NCBI GenBank assembly: GCA_001796045.1
Contig: MGLN01000028.1
Coordinates: forward strand, 627 to 15,716
DNA: 15,090 nt
DNA from: Caulobacterales bacterium RIFOXYB1_FULL_67_16
Lineage (GTDB): Bacteria > Pseudomonadota > Alphaproteobacteria > Caulobacterales > Caulobacteraceae
Direction: 5' to 3'
This document shows positions 1-7,091 of the stretch, one piece after another. Below the pieces are notes generated by a model, which did not search any database, was not told the origin of the DNA, and worked only from the letters and a program-made list of their open reading frames with translations. Numbering within the stretch: the first letter of the stretch is position 1; every line of letters begins with the position of its first letter. The position numbers and the translations under genes are program-made.

Positions 1-386
1 AGATCACCGCCGACGACGACCGCGTCACCCGCGTCGGGCGCTTCATCCGCGCCACCAGCCTGGATGAACTGCCCCAGATCTTCAACGTCCTGACCGGCGA
101 GATGTCTCTGGTGGGTCCCCGCCCCCACGCCATCGGCATGAAGACCGGCGAGACCGAATCCGCCCTCCTGGTGGCCGAATACGCCCATCGCCACCGCATC
201 AAGCCCGGCATGACCGGCTGGGCCGCCGTCAAGGGTTCGCGCGGCCCGGTCCACACCGAGGCCGAGGTGCGCCGCCGGGTCGAGCTGGACGTCGACTATA
301 TCCAGCGTCAGTCCTTCTGGCTGGACCTGTGGATCCTGCTGATCACCGTGCCCGTCCTGCTGGGCGACCGGGCCGCCGTCAGGTGA
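1..386 (+). CDS. Undecaprenyl-phosphate sugar phosphotransferase, C-terminal part (5' end outside window)
   Basis: This is the last 127 residues of a bacterial sugar transferase (polyprenyl-phosphate hexose-1-phosphate transferase; WbaP/PssY/HfsE family), read in the frame starting at base 3. The enzyme puts the first sugar phosphate on undecaprenyl phosphate at the inner membrane and so starts repeat-unit assembly. Visible family motifs are SLDELPQ, GEMSLVGPRPH, KPGMTGWAAVKGSRGP and, near the end, DVDYIQRQSFWLDLWILLITVPVLLGD, a hydrophobic C-terminal segment. The frame is open to the left edge, so the ATG at 102 is internal and not the start. The stop overlaps the next gene's GTG by 4 nt (GTGA), making it the first visible member of a four-gene operon. 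The KGSRGP variant of the family's usual NG.RG motif resembles, from memory, the Caulobacter PssY/HfsE branch. The substrate sugar cannot be read from this fragment. Confidence 0.93.
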   Translation, partial: ITADDDRVTRVGRFIRATSLDELPQIFNVLTGEMSLVGPRPHAIGMKTGETESALLVAEYAHRHRIKPGMTGWAAVKGSRGPVHTEAEVRRRVELDVDYIQRQSFWLDLWILLITVPVLLGDRAAVR

Positions 387-1843
387 GCGAGACGCGTATG
401 TTCTGGCGCGGCGTCTGGGGCTATCTGCCGGCCCAGATCGTCCAGGGCGTGGTCGGCTTCCTGACCATCGTCGTCTTCACCCGCCTGCTCAGCCCCGAGG
501 ATTTCGGCCGCTACGCCCTGGCCTTTTCGGTCACCAGCCTGGCCCATACGGTCAGCTTCAGCTGGCTTGAGGCCGCCATGGCCCGCTTCTGGGCCGCCGA
601 GCGCACGCCGGGCGGCCTGGCGACCCATTTCGCCAGCCTGTACCGCACCTCCTTCGCCGTCATCGCCGTCTTTACGCCCGTCGCCGCCCTCGCCGTCTGG
701 CTTCTGCCCCTGACCCCGGCCTTCAAGCTGGCCCTGGCCTTCGGCCTGGCCGGAGCGCCCATTCGCAACCTGGCCAAGCTGGCGCAGGAGCGGTATCGCG
801 CCGCCGGCGAGGTGTCCAAGGCCGCCACGGTCGATATGGCCGTTGCTGTCCTGGGCTTTCTGGTCGGGGCCGGCTTCGCCCTGGCCGGCGCCGGCGCGGC
901 CTCGCCCCTGCTGGGCCTGATGATCGCCCCCCTGTTCGCCCTGCCCTTTATCCTGCCGGGCGAGCTGCGCCAGTCGGCCGGGGGAACCGTGGACCGGGCG
1001 CGGCTGAAGGCCTACGCCGCCTATGGCTATCCGATCGCGGCGTCGCTGACCCTGGCCCTGGTCCTGGCCTCGACAGACCGTTTCCTGCTGGCGGCCTTCA
1101 TGGATGCGGCGGCGGTCGGCGCCTATCACGCCAGCTATAGCCTGGCGAACCGCACCCTGGACGTGATGTTCATCTGGCTGGGCGCGGCCGGGGCCCCTGC
1201 CATGGTCATGGCGCTGGAGCGCGGCGGCCGTGAGGCCCTGCGCCAGACGGCCCTGGAACAGGGTTCGACCCTGATCCTGATCGGCCTGCCCGCCGCCGTC
1301 GGCCTGGCCCTGGTCGCCCGCCCCCTGGCCGAGCTGATGATCGGCCCCGAGCTCCGCGTCGCCGCAACCCTGGTCACGCCCTGGATCGCGGCCTCGGCCT
1401 TTCTGTCCGGCCTGATCGCCTATTATTTCGGCTTCGGCTTCACCCTGGGCAAGAAGACCGGCCTGCTGCTGGTCACCATGGCCGTCCCCGCCGTCGCCAA
1501 CATCATCCTGAACCTGGTGCTGATCCCCCGGCTGGGCGTGCTGGGCGCCGCCGTCGCCACGGCCCTCAGCTTCGCCATAGGCCTGGTCGCCTGTCTGCTG
1601 ATCAGCCGCCGCGCCATCGCTCTGCCCATTCCGTGGGAGGCCCTGATCCGTTGCGGCCTGGCCTCGACCGGCATGGCCCTGGTGGTCTGGCGCCTTCCGC
1701 CCCTGGGCGGCTTCATCGAACTGATGCTGGACGCGAGCGTGGGCGGACTGGTCTATGCGGCCCTGGCGCTCACCCTGAACGCCGCAGGGGTGCGCGACGT
1801 GCTGGCCCGACTGATCCAGGCCCGACGGAGCGCGACGGCATGA
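383..1843 (+). CDS. Polysaccharide repeat-unit flippase (Wzx / MOP superfamily, HfsF-like)
   Basis: A 486-residue, very hydrophobic protein that fits the oligosaccharide flippase branch of the MOP superfamily. Such proteins move undecaprenyl-diphosphate-linked repeat units from the cytoplasmic to the periplasmic face of the inner membrane. The N-terminus (FWRGVWGYLPAQIVQGVVGFLTIVVFTRLLSPEDFGRYALA) is typical of Wzx/PST proteins: an amphipathic start, a first membrane helix, then the LLSPEDFGRYAL loop. About 12-14 membrane segments are apparent, and the length suits the family. I chose the GTG at 383 because it overlaps the upstream stop (GTGA). The ATG at 398 is the alternative, and the ATG at 329 would overlap the upstream gene by 58 nt. 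The gene ends in an ATGA overlap with the next one, so translation is probably coupled. In Caulobacter holdfast synthesis HfsF has this role; equivalence here is inferred from context. Confidence 0.9.
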   Translation: MSETRMFWRGVWGYLPAQIVQGVVGFLTIVVFTRLLSPEDFGRYALAFSVTSLAHTVSFSWLEAAMARFWAAERTPGGLATHFASLYRTSFAVIAVFTPVAALAVWLLPLTPAFKLALAFGLAGAPIRNLAKLAQERYRAAGEVSKAATVDMAVAVLGFLVGAGFALAGAGAASPLLGLMIAPLFALPFILPGELRQSAGGTVDRARLKAYAAYGYPIAASLTLALVLASTDRFLLAAFMDAAAVGAYHASYSLANRTLDVMFIWLGAAGAPAMVMALERGGREALRQTALEQGSTLILIGLPAAVGLALVARPLAELMIGPELRVAATLVTPWIAASAFLSGLIAYYFGFGFTLGKKTGLLLVTMAVPAVANIILNLVLIPRLGVLGAAVATALSFAIGLVACLLISRRAIALPIPWEALIRCGLASTGMALVVWRLPPLGGFIELMLDASVGGLVYAALALTLNAAGVRDVLARLIQARRSATA

Positions 1844-2781
1844 GCGGCTCCCGCGCCGATATCCACGACAACCCCGGCTGGGCCGCCGCCCGGCCCGCCC
1901 TGTCGGTCCTGATCCCCTTCCTGGGCGACGATCCCGAACCCCTGCTGCGCCGGCTGGATACCGAAGCCGCCGCCCTGGCCGGCCGGGTCGAGCTGATCCT
2001 GCTGGACGACGGCACGGGCGACGCCGCCCTGACCGCCCGGCTGAAGGCGACGCTGGACGCCCTGGCCCTGCCTGCCCGCCTCGTCACCCTGTCCGCCAAC
2101 GAAGGCCGGGCGCGCGGGCGCAACCGACTGACCATCGCCGCCCGCGCCGGGTCCTGGCTGTTCCTCGACAGCGACATGAAGCCCGACAGCCCGCGCTTCC
2201 TCCAGACCTGGGTGGATCTGATCGCGCGCCACGACCCCGCCGTGGCCTTCGGCGGCTTCTCGCTGAAACAGGCGCCGCGCGACCGTCGCTTCGCCGTCCA
2301 CCGCGCCCTGTCCGGCGCCAGCGAATGCGTTCGCGCCGCCCAGCGCGCCAAGACGCCCGAGAAATACGTCTACACCTCCAACCTGCTGGTCCGGCGCGAT
2401 GTCTTCGCCGTCGAATCCTTCGACCCCGGCTTCACCGGCTGGGGGTGGGAGGATGTCGAATGGGCCATGCGGGTCGCCCGCCGGTTCCAGGTGGTCCACA
2501 TCGACAATCCCGCCACCCATATGGGCCTGGACACGGTGCCGGACCTGGCGCGCAAGTTCGACCAGGGCGCCGGCAACTTCGCCCGCGTCGTCGCCCTGCA
2601 CCCCGAGATCGTCCAGACCTACCCCAGCTACAAGGCCGCCCGCGCCCTGAAGCGCCTGCCGTCCCTGCCCCTGATCCGGCGCATGGCCAGGGGCGCCGCC
2701 CTGTCGCCCCTGTTGCCGACCCGCACCCGCGCCTTCGCCCTTCGCCTGTACCGAGCGGCCGTCTATGCGGACGCGATCTGA
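1840..2781 (+). CDS. Family 2 glycosyltransferase (first of two)
   Basis: A 313-residue GT-A fold family 2 glycosyltransferase, expected to add a sugar from a nucleotide donor to the lipid-linked repeat unit on the cytoplasmic side of the membrane. The fold is visible as LSVLIPFLGDD (21-31), the nucleotide-binding ILLDDGTGD (53-61), the NEGRARGRN segment (87-95), the metal-binding DSD at 110-112 in WLFLDSDMKPD, and the acceptor/catalytic GWGWEDVEW (200-208). The start at 1840 overlaps the flippase stop as ATGA; an upstream ATG in the same frame at 1633 would lie deep inside the flippase gene and is rejected. There is no membrane anchor, although the last 60 residues are basic and could lie against the membrane. 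The stop shares one base with the next start (TGATG). Donor and acceptor cannot be assigned from sequence alone. Confidence 0.9.
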   Translation: MSGSRADIHDNPGWAAARPALSVLIPFLGDDPEPLLRRLDTEAAALAGRVELILLDDGTGDAALTARLKATLDALALPARLVTLSANEGRARGRNRLTIAARAGSWLFLDSDMKPDSPRFLQTWVDLIARHDPAVAFGGFSLKQAPRDRRFAVHRALSGASECVRAAQRAKTPEKYVYTSNLLVRRDVFAVESFDPGFTGWGWEDVEWAMRVARRFQVVHIDNPATHMGLDTVPDLARKFDQGAGNFARVVALHPEIVQTYPSYKAARALKRLPSLPLIRRMARGAALSPLLPTRTRAFALRLYRAAVYADAI

Positions 2782-3713
2782 TGCGGGACGTCGCCGTCCT
2801 CATTCCCACCCTGCGTCGCCCCGCCATGCTGGAGGGGGCCCTGCGCTCGGTCTTCGCCCAGGTCGGGTCGCTGGACCGGATCGCCGCCGTGGTCGTCGCC
2901 GACAATGCCCCCGACGGTTCGGCCGCCGCCCTGATCGACCGCCTGCGGGCCGAGGCGCCGGTTCCCCTGACCTACGCCCACGCGCCCGTCCCCGGCGTCG
3001 CCACGGCCCGAAACGTGGGCCTGGCCGCCACCGACGCCCCCCTGATCGCCTTCCTCGACGACGACGAGGCCGCCTCCCCCGGCTGGCTGGCCGCCCTGTT
3101 GCAGGCCCAGGCCCAGACCGGCGCCGACGTCCTGTTCGGCCCGATCCGGGGCCGCGTACCCCAGGGCACGGGCTGGACCACCGCCTATCTGGAGCGCTTC
3201 TTCGGCCGCGACGGCCCGACCCAGACCGGCCTGACCGACCAGATCCACGGCTGCGGCAACAGTCTGATGGTCCGCGCCACGGCTCTGCCCGGCGACGCTC
3301 CTTTCGACACGGCCATGAACGAGACCGGAGGCGAGGACGACCGCCTCTTCACCGCCCTGCAGGCGCGCGGCGGCCGGTTCGGCTGGGCCGCCGACGCCTG
3401 GGTGGACGAGTTCGCGCCCCCCGACCGCGCCACCCTGAACTACGCCCTGCTGCGCGCCTTCGCCTATGGCCAGAGCCCCAGCCAGATGGCCGCCGCCCGC
3501 CAAGACTGGCCCGGCGTCGCCCGCTGGATGCTGATCGGCGCTGCCCAGACCGCCGTCTGGGGCCTCGTCTCCCTGACCCTCGCCCTGCTCCGCCGCCCCG
3601 CCCGCGCCGAAACCCTGGACCGCACCGCGCGCGGATTGGGAAAGGTCTTCTGGACCAAAGGGTTCGAGCCGAAACTCTATGGCGCGGCGATGGTCAGGCG
3701 GAGCACGACCTGA
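2781..3713 (+). CDS. Family 2 glycosyltransferase (second of two, HfsG-like)
   Basis: A 310-residue family 2 glycosyltransferase. Motifs in order are VAVLIPTLRRP (4-14), VVVADNAPDGSA (37-48), PVPGVATARNVGLA (69-82), the metal-binding DDDE at 93-96 in LIAFLDDDEAASPGWL, GADVLFGP (114-121), and ETGGEDDRLF (181-190), where the ED pair is the usual catalytic position. A hydrophobic stretch at about 249-270 (WMLIGAAQTAVWGLVSLTLALL) could anchor the C-terminus in the membrane. The ADN plus DDDE pattern and the length recall the Caulobacter holdfast enzyme HfsG; this is recollection and not a search result. The start ATG shares a base with the upstream stop, which places it last in the four-gene operon. 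No clear intrinsic terminator follows; the next 287 nt are AT-rich. The two GT2 genes share only the fold motifs, so a recent duplication is unlikely. Confidence 0.9.
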   Translation: MRDVAVLIPTLRRPAMLEGALRSVFAQVGSLDRIAAVVVADNAPDGSAAALIDRLRAEAPVPLTYAHAPVPGVATARNVGLAATDAPLIAFLDDDEAASPGWLAALLQAQAQTGADVLFGPIRGRVPQGTGWTTAYLERFFGRDGPTQTGLTDQIHGCGNSLMVRATALPGDAPFDTAMNETGGEDDRLFTALQARGGRFGWAADAWVDEFAPPDRATLNYALLRAFAYGQSPSQMAAARQDWPGVARWMLIGAAQTAVWGLVSLTLALLRRPARAETLDRTARGLGKVFWTKGFEPKLYGAAMVRRSTT

Positions 3714-4000
3714 GCCGGGACTATGGGCCAGCGCGCACAATTCCGAAGACGAACCGCCGTCTTATCAAGCGGTTGAAGATAAAAACGGCGATCAAACCAC
3801 CACTCTGCGGATCGGAAGTATGATCTGGCGTTGGTCTTTGACATCACTATCGGATCCGAGCGTGAACGCCACTGAGGTCGGAATCCTTGCACAGTGCCAC
3901 CGGAGTGCCAACTTTTATCTTTACATAACAGCTACTTGCTTCAAATGGCACGAATTGCACTCATTTTTCTCGAGCGCCATTCACCGACGTCGGCTCTACG
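3714..4000. other. AT-rich intergenic region between convergent genes
   Basis: No gene is supported here. Base composition drops sharply from the surrounding GC-rich coding sequence, most of all at about 3905-3980. Visible structure includes inverted repeats AACCGC/GCGGTT and TTATC/GATAA around 3752-3782. AGTGCCA occurs twice in direct orientation, 11 nt apart (3893-3899 and 3904-3910), and its inverse TGGCAC lies at 3946-3951. GACGT/ACGTC form a weak hairpin near 3988. None has the GC stem plus T-run of an intrinsic terminator, so the end of the + operon is not obvious. Short open frames crossing the region do not have the GC-rich third positions of the neighbouring genes. Confidence 0.6.
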
Positions 4001-4702
4001 TCAGCCCGCCAGCCGGCTGAGGAACTTCGGCGGCTTGTAGGTCGAGCGGTTCATGACCACCCCGGCGATACGGCCGCCGACGGCCTCGATCTCGTCGCGC
4101 AGGATCACCGGTCCGCTCGCGGTCGCCCCCCCGGCCGCCACCACCAGCACCGTCATGTCGACGAAGGGCGCCAGGATGATCGCCATGTCGTTGCGGTCCG
4201 CCGCCGGGCTGTCGATGACGATGGTGTCGGCGTGCGGCCGCAGGGCGTCCCAGTAGCGGGGCTCCCCCACCGCCTCGACCCGGTGGCCCGAGCGCAGGGA
4301 TTCCATATGGAACCGGGTCGTCCACAGACGCCCGCCCAGACAGGGCCGCGCCGTCAGCAGACGCGCAGGCGGAACCGGCTTGCCGTCCCGACCGGTCGGG
4401 GCCGGGGTGACGGCGAAGAAGCTGGAGCCGTCGGGCGAGGCCTGGGCCGGTTTGCCAAGTTGGCCGAACCGGTCCGGTTCGGCGGCGATGACGTCCAGCT
4501 GGCCCTGCTGGGCTAGGTCCCCGTCCACTAGCCAGACGGGCTTTCTCGCCCGCACGGCGGCCAGACGCGCGAACTCCCGCGCTACAGTCGATACGCCCTC
4601 TCCCGTCGTGGCGGCGGCGAACTGGATCACGCGGGCGCGATGCGCGGGGGCAGGCCCCAGCGCCGCCCACAGACCGGCCATTTCGGACGTCAGATCGACC
4701 AT
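4001..4702 (-). CDS. HfsB-like polysaccharide export ATPase with degenerate P-loop (BY-kinase/ParA fold)
   Basis: A 233-residue cytoplasmic protein with the ParA/MinD-like fold of bacterial tyrosine kinases (Wzc/CpsD/CapB C-terminal domain). In wild-type kinases this domain hydrolyses ATP and controls polymer length through the membrane partner. Here the Walker A segment is ATTGEGVSTVA (31-41), with valine 37 where the family has the catalytic lysine (GEGKST). The A' segment VWLVDGDL (57-64, D60 and D62) and Walker B-like IVIDSPA (161-167) remain, as does the family ending GRIAGVVMNRSTYKPPKFLSRL. There is no C-terminal tyrosine cluster, only one tyrosine. It lies 59 nt after the HfsA-like gene on the same strand, which supports a split Wzc-type pair. 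The sequence before the start contains GGAG about 17 nt upstream, a weak ribosome site. Assignment to HfsB is by architecture and context. Confidence 0.85.
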   Translation of the reverse strand: MVDLTSEMAGLWAALGPAPAHRARVIQFAAATTGEGVSTVAREFARLAAVRARKPVWLVDGDLAQQGQLDVIAAEPDRFGQLGKPAQASPDGSSFFAVTPAPTGRDGKPVPPARLLTARPCLGGRLWTTRFHMESLRSGHRVEAVGEPRYWDALRPHADTIVIDSPAADRNDMAIILAPFVDMTVLVVAAGGATASGPVILRDEIEAVGGRIAGVVMNRSTYKPPKFLSRLAG

Positions 4703-4761
4703 CGAATCGCTATGCGCGCTCCATCAGGCCACAGCCTATCACGGCCCCGCCCCCAGATCGC

Positions 4762-6201
4762 CTAGTGCGCCTTGGCCGGCGCAACCGCCAGGACCGGCAT
4801 GTCCAGGGTCCGCCGCACCGAGTCCGGCGTCGAAAACCCCCGCCGCGTGAAGATCCGCAGCAGGCCCAGGCACAGGGCCGTGAAGGCGGCGAACAGGAAG
4901 ACGGCGGCCAGGGCCGGAACCTTCAGGCTCTTGCCCGTCGCCGGCGGCTGAGCCCGCTCAATGACGGTGACATTGTCGGCGCCGGCGGCGACCAGAGCGT
5001 TGTCCGCCCGGCTCTGGCTCTCGCGCTGCTGGAACTCGCGGATGTTGGCGGTCAGGACCTCGCGATTGCCGGCCAGGGTCGCGTTCTCCGACTCCAGGGC
5101 CGTCAGCCGCGCCTGGCGTGATCGAATATCCGCCAGCTGACGATCCAGCACCGCCAGACGCGCCGCCAGGGCGTCGCGGTCGGCCTGGGTGTTGATCCGG
5201 TTGGTCTCCAGCTCGGTCCAGACGGGGTTGGGCCCGGTGCGGACCTCCTTGGCCCCCACCGCCGTCCCCGTGCCCACATAGGCCTGAAGCTGGGCGATCC
5301 GCGCCTCTATGTCCTTCACCGGCTGGGCGTCGGGCTGATAGCGCGCCAGCAGCTGCTCCCGCTCGGTCCGCAGCTGCAGCACCTGGTCCTGGGCCGAGAT
5401 GTTCAGGTCCTGCTGCAGGGCCACCTCCGCCGGCGTCGCCGCCTGCTGCGCCACCAGGGTGGCCAGCCTCTGGCTCGCCTGGTTCAGCTGGCTCTGGGTC
5501 GACATCCGGTCGGTGAAGACCGTCTGATACACCGCCGCCAGGGTCGCCTTGGCCGCCGCGAAGTCGCCGATGTCATTGCTGGTCAGGAACTGCTCATAGG
5601 CCTGATCCGCCGCCGTCAGATCGCCTTCGAAGGCCAGTCTCTGGCTGGTGATCGCGGGGGTCTTGTCCTGGAAGACCTCCCGTCGATAGGCGAGGTATTG
5701 CTCGATGACCGTGTTCAGCACCCGCGCCGCCCGCTCGGGATCGTCGGCCTCATAGCTCAGCCGGATGACCGCGCTGCCCGGCGCAGTGCCGACGCCCAGG
5801 CTGCCGCCGACCACCTTTCGGGCCGCCGCCTCGGCCTGGGCCTTCGAACCGGTCGGAGCCTTGCCCAGGATGGCCGCCGGCCCCAGGGCCTCGACCACCC
5901 GCTGACGCACCTGGCCCGAACTCAGGATGGCCGCTTCCGAACTGGCCACCTCGTCGCCCTGCGGCGCCTGGCCCCGTTCCGCCGTCCCGACACGCGGCTG
6001 ATAGACGTATTCCTGGCCGACACCCGCGAAGACCGCGCCCTGGGCCGTATAGGTCTTCTTCAGGGTCAGAACCGCCGCCGTCCCCAGGCCGAAGATGACC
6101 AGAAAGACGACGATCATCAGCGCCAGCTCGCGGAACAGCAGGCCGACGACGTCCAGCACGCCATAGCGCGGTCGGGTCGTGACATAGGCCGTCGAACGCA
6201 T
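4762..6201 (-). CDS. Wzz/HfsA-like polysaccharide co-polymerase and export protein
   Basis: A 479-residue inner-membrane protein of the Wzz/GumC/Wzc chain-length determinant type. It should span the periplasm, link the polymer machinery to the outer-membrane exporter, and set chain length. TM1 is at about 28-47 (ALMIVVFLVIFGLGTAAVLTLKK) and TM2 at about 428-448 (VPALAAVFLFAAFTALCLGLL). Between them lies a roughly 380-residue periplasmic domain, rich in Gln, Ala and Glu heptads from about 190 to 400, that should form coiled coils. The proline motif before TM2 is visible as ERAQPPATGKSLKVP. Only about 30 residues follow TM2, so the kinase domain of Wzc is missing; it is supplied as a separate protein by the next gene. 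The gene is divergent from the outer-membrane lipoprotein across 120 nt. No strong ribosome site is seen before the ATG. HfsA is the best analogue; a generic exopolysaccharide protein is the alternative. Confidence 0.9.
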   Translation of the reverse strand: MRSTAYVTTRPRYGVLDVVGLLFRELALMIVVFLVIFGLGTAAVLTLKKTYTAQGAVFAGVGQEYVYQPRVGTAERGQAPQGDEVASSEAAILSSGQVRQRVVEALGPAAILGKAPTGSKAQAEAAARKVVGGSLGVGTAPGSAVIRLSYEADDPERAARVLNTVIEQYLAYRREVFQDKTPAITSQRLAFEGDLTAADQAYEQFLTSNDIGDFAAAKATLAAVYQTVFTDRMSTQSQLNQASQRLATLVAQQAATPAEVALQQDLNISAQDQVLQLRTEREQLLARYQPDAQPVKDIEARIAQLQAYVGTGTAVGAKEVRTGPNPVWTELETNRINTQADRDALAARLAVLDRQLADIRSRQARLTALESENATLAGNREVLTANIREFQQRESQSRADNALVAAGADNVTVIERAQPPATGKSLKVPALAAVFLFAAFTALCLGLLRIFTRRGFSTPDSVRRTLDMPVLAVAPAKAH

Positions 6202-6253
6202 GGGCGGGCGAATCCGGGAAACTCTTGCTCAGCTCACCCTTCACCCGTCGGCG

Positions 6254-6268
6254 TTAACCATCGGTTAC
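6254..6268. promoter_or_regulatory. Candidate CtrA box between the divergent HfsA-like and HfsD-like genes
   Basis: The sequence is TTAA, seven bases, then TTAC, one mismatch from the CtrA consensus TTAA-N7-TTAA known in Caulobacter and relatives. Its centre at 6261 coincides with the midpoint of the 120-nt divergent intergenic region, about 53 nt from both start codons, so one bound dimer could serve both promoters. A GANTC site (GAATC, 6210-6214), the target of the CcrM methylase in this group, lies in the same gap. Function is inferred; one-mismatch copies do occur by chance. Confidence 0.45.
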
Positions 6269-6321
6269 CCATAAGCGGCGAAGCTGCAATCAACCTGCTT
6301 TCGTCGGACCCTTACGCCTTC

Positions 6322-7083
6322 ATGACGCCAGATCGCCGACTGTTCCTGCTGGCTCTTGGATCGGCCGCCACGGCCTTGGCCGCCTGCGGCGGAGGCAACG
6401 CCGCCCGCATGCCGCGCCCCCTCTCCCGGACCGACCGGGTTCAGACGGCGAGCCGCGAGGACTTTCCCGCCATTCCCTTCGCCGACTGGACCGACCAGGA
6501 GCCGGAGTATCTGCTCTATCCGGGCGACGAGATTGAGGTGGCCATGCCCACCGCGACCGAACTGACCCGAACGCTGAAGGTCGGGCCTGACGGCCGGGTG
6601 GCCCTGCCCCTGATTGGTCAGGTCATGGCGGCCGACCGAACGCTTTCCGAACTTGAGCGCGAGACCTCGGCGGCCTACGCCTCCCAACTGGTGCGTCCGG
6701 TTGTGGAGGTGACCTTGAAACAGGCTGGCCCGATCCGGGTCTGGATCGATGGCGAGGTCCGGACCCCGGGCGTCATCGAGATGACCGGCGATCTGGACGC
6801 CTATCAGGCCGTCGTCCAGGCGGGCGGCTTCCTGCCCTCGGGCAAGCCGGATCGCGTGGCCCTGATCCGGCGCGGTCCCGGCGGATCGCGCATGATGCGT
6901 GTGATCGATCTTCGCCCGCGTCGCGGCGAGGTGGTGGCCCTGCGTCGCGGCGACATCATCTTCGTGCCGCGCACCACCCTGGGCGAACTCGCCGCATTCT
7001 TCACCCAGGTGCGCGCCGCCATGCCGATCGGCTTCAGCTACTCGATCAACGGATCGAACGGCAACGGCTACGCCACCTTCTAA
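6322..7083 (+). CDS. Wza/HfsD-like outer-membrane polysaccharide export lipoprotein
   Basis: A 253-residue lipoprotein of the polysaccharide export (Poly_export/SLBB) family, which forms the outer-membrane exit channel for the polymer. The signal peptide MTPDRRLFLLALGSAATALAAC ends in a lipobox LAAC with the lipidated cysteine at 22. The family's YLLYPGDEIEV opens the export domain at about residue 64, followed by KVGPDGRVALPLIGQV. An SLBB-type domain then covers IRVWIDGEVRTPGVIEM through RRGDIIFVPR. The last 35 residues (ELAAFFTQVRAAMPIGFSYSI) include the amphipathic segment these proteins use in the outer membrane. The long upstream extension of this frame runs antisense through the HfsA-like gene and is rejected; the ATG at 6322 starts a proper signal sequence. 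Next to the HfsA/HfsB-like pair it completes the export complex. Its stop lies 8 nt from the stop of the convergent gene, leaving no room for a terminator. Confidence 0.92.
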   Translation: MTPDRRLFLLALGSAATALAACGGGNAARMPRPLSRTDRVQTASREDFPAIPFADWTDQEPEYLLYPGDEIEVAMPTATELTRTLKVGPDGRVALPLIGQVMAADRTLSELERETSAAYASQLVRPVVEVTLKQAGPIRVWIDGEVRTPGVIEMTGDLDAYQAVVQAGGFLPSGKPDRVALIRRGPGGSRMMRVIDLRPRRGEVVALRRGDIIFVPRTTLGELAAFFTQVRAAMPIGFSYSINGSNGNGYATF

Positions 7084-7091
7084 GTCTCAGG

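Noticed and set aside
308..1129. Long - strand frame opposite the flippase
   Set aside because: The product is low-complexity Gly/Gln/Arg sequence, typical of the antisense of hydrophobic GC-rich genes.
3838..3866. Sigma-70 promoter from TTGACA at 3838
   Set aside because: At the 17-nt spacing the sequence is CGTGAA, which does not resemble a -10 element, and there is no downstream gene on that strand.
3946..3956. Sigma-54 (-24/-12) promoter resembling TGGCAC...TTGC
   Set aside because: Only 8 nt separate the GG and GC elements where 10 are required, and no + strand gene follows.
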